Below, in pieces: positions 63,191 through 64,000 of a stretch of 64,000 nucleotides of DNA. This DNA comes from Crotophaga sulcirostris. Taxonomy: Eukaryota > Chordata > Aves > Cuculiformes > Crotophagidae. How positions within the stretch are numbered: the stretch's first letter is position 1; the number at the start of each line of letters is the position of its first letter. The translations under genes were made by a program, and so were the position numbers. Location of the stretch: NCBI GenBank assembly GCA_013397455.1, contig VYZB01000341.1:274483-338482 (forward strand), read 5' to 3'. The notes under the pieces are model-generated. The model worked only from the letters and a program-made list of their open reading frames with translations. It was not told the DNA's origin and did no database searches.

Positions 63191-64000
63191 CCAGTTGGTG
63201 AACAGGAAGGAATCAGAAAAAAAACCCCACAATTAAAAGAGTACCTGCATTTTTAAAGATAATGTTCAAATAGAACACTAGGAACTTACAAGTTCCTAGC
63301 ATTCTATTTGAAAAAAATCCAAGTAAACTTACTTATTGAGTTTCTGGCTTCTTAGGCAAATACTATTCAGTGCTGAAGTTGCAGGGAAGGAACGAAACCT
63401 CACCTTTGTTCTGCTTTTCTTTCAGTCAAAAAAAAAAGTTTAAAACAGTATTTTCATGAAAGCCTCCCTGAAGCCAGCTCACTGGTATGGCGGCCTTGAG
63501 AGAACAGCCAAGTCAAAGCTAAACATTGATAGCCTTTGACACAAATGGGACGTTAAATGGTAAGTGTTTCAATATTGACAGAAAAGGCATTTAATATGCA
63601 AGTTTATCTACTACTCTGGTTTTAGTCTGGCACACTGACCAGTGGTCTGGTTTTTTTTCCAAGTGGAGTTTGTCTGAAGCTGCTAATCAAAGTGCCGATT
63701 ATTAAAACTATTTTATTCCTCAAAACTTCTGTAGCATACATCACAAAGATGACAGTTGTGAGGAAAATATAATGCTACAGAAGATAGCACTAAAGTCCTT
63801 AATTTATCTCCACAAAATGTAAAACAGGAAAGAAGCTTCTTCTCAGCACAAATTTTACCAATTCATCTTTCCATTCAAATCAACATGTTAATGTCTATTA
63901 AGATGACAAATGTACTCTATTGCAAGTGATCAGAGATGAATAAAACCTGCTACCCTCACCTCATAGCAAGGAATACAGCTGTACATAAGAAGTGAAATAC
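63191..64000. other. Intergenic or intron sequence upstream of the gap, with a palindrome
   Basis: AT-rich sequence. Apart from the 48-bp palindrome at 63265-63312, nothing is recognised. No coding exon is seen. Confidence 0.7.
63265..63312. repeat. 48-bp near-perfect palindrome
   Basis: Arms of 23 bases (63265-63287 and 63290-63312) are reverse complements except for two adjacent positions, separated by only AC. The outer ends are TTCAAATAGAA and TTCTATTTGAA, the inner ends CTAGGAACTT and AAGTTCCTAG. It lies about 75 bases after the end of the CR1 remnant. Confidence 0.95.

Noticed and set aside
1..64000. tRNA, rRNA, CRISPR, operon or bacterial-type signals
   Set aside because: None found. 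The window is vertebrate nuclear DNA with spliced exons and CR1 elements.

Overview
This is nuclear DNA of a bird. It is AT-rich and intron-rich, and it carries several CR1 non-LTR retrotransposon fragments with the typical avian 3' tails (8-bp ATTCTATG-like repeats) and at least two avian-type endogenous-retrovirus LTRs. One protein-coding gene is supported: TTC7B (tetratricopeptide repeat protein 7B), on the minus strand. I cannot name the species from the sequence.

Eighteen consecutive internal TTC7B coding exons (called exons 2 to 19, using the 20-exon human gene as I remember it) run from 51286 down to 8119. All splice boundaries are GT-AG, all phases match, and the exons join into 2189 coding bases with no stop. 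They correspond to about residues 41 to 770 of the 843-residue human protein, with no insertion or deletion against the sequence I remember. Two pieces are not visible. Exon 1 (about 40 N-terminal residues) is probably in or beyond the 631-base assembly gap at 61492-62122, which sits in a GC-rich, promoter-like stretch. The last exon (about 73 C-terminal residues) must lie beyond base 1, so the last intron is at least 8.1 kb.

TTC7B is a scaffold of the plasma-membrane phosphatidylinositol 4-kinase complex (PI4KA with TTC7, FAM126/HYCC and EFR3). Almost everything else here is intron. By region: 1-8118 is the last intron, with one candidate alternative exon at about 7.24-7.36 kb. From 8119 to 17632 are exons 19 to 16, with a 7.7-kb intron holding small tandem duplications. 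From 17633 to 26245 is an 8.6-kb intron without recognisable content. From 26246 to 43420 are the densely packed exons 15 to 4, with one CR1 and one LTR fragment. From 43421 to 51286 are a 6.4-kb intron and exons 3 and 2. From 51287 to the gap is intron 1, with two CR1s, a full LTR (57745-58502, 5-bp target duplication) and a solo LTR (60790-61270, 4-bp target duplication). Beyond the gap are two CR1 fragments in opposite orientation and a near-perfect 48-bp palindrome.

No RNA gene, CRISPR array or second protein-coding gene is supported. I see no novel multi-gene system. The points most worth checking are the candidate alternative C-terminal exon of TTC7B, the tandem splice donors, the repeat around the solo LTR, the GC-rich gap that probably hides exon 1, and the palindrome.
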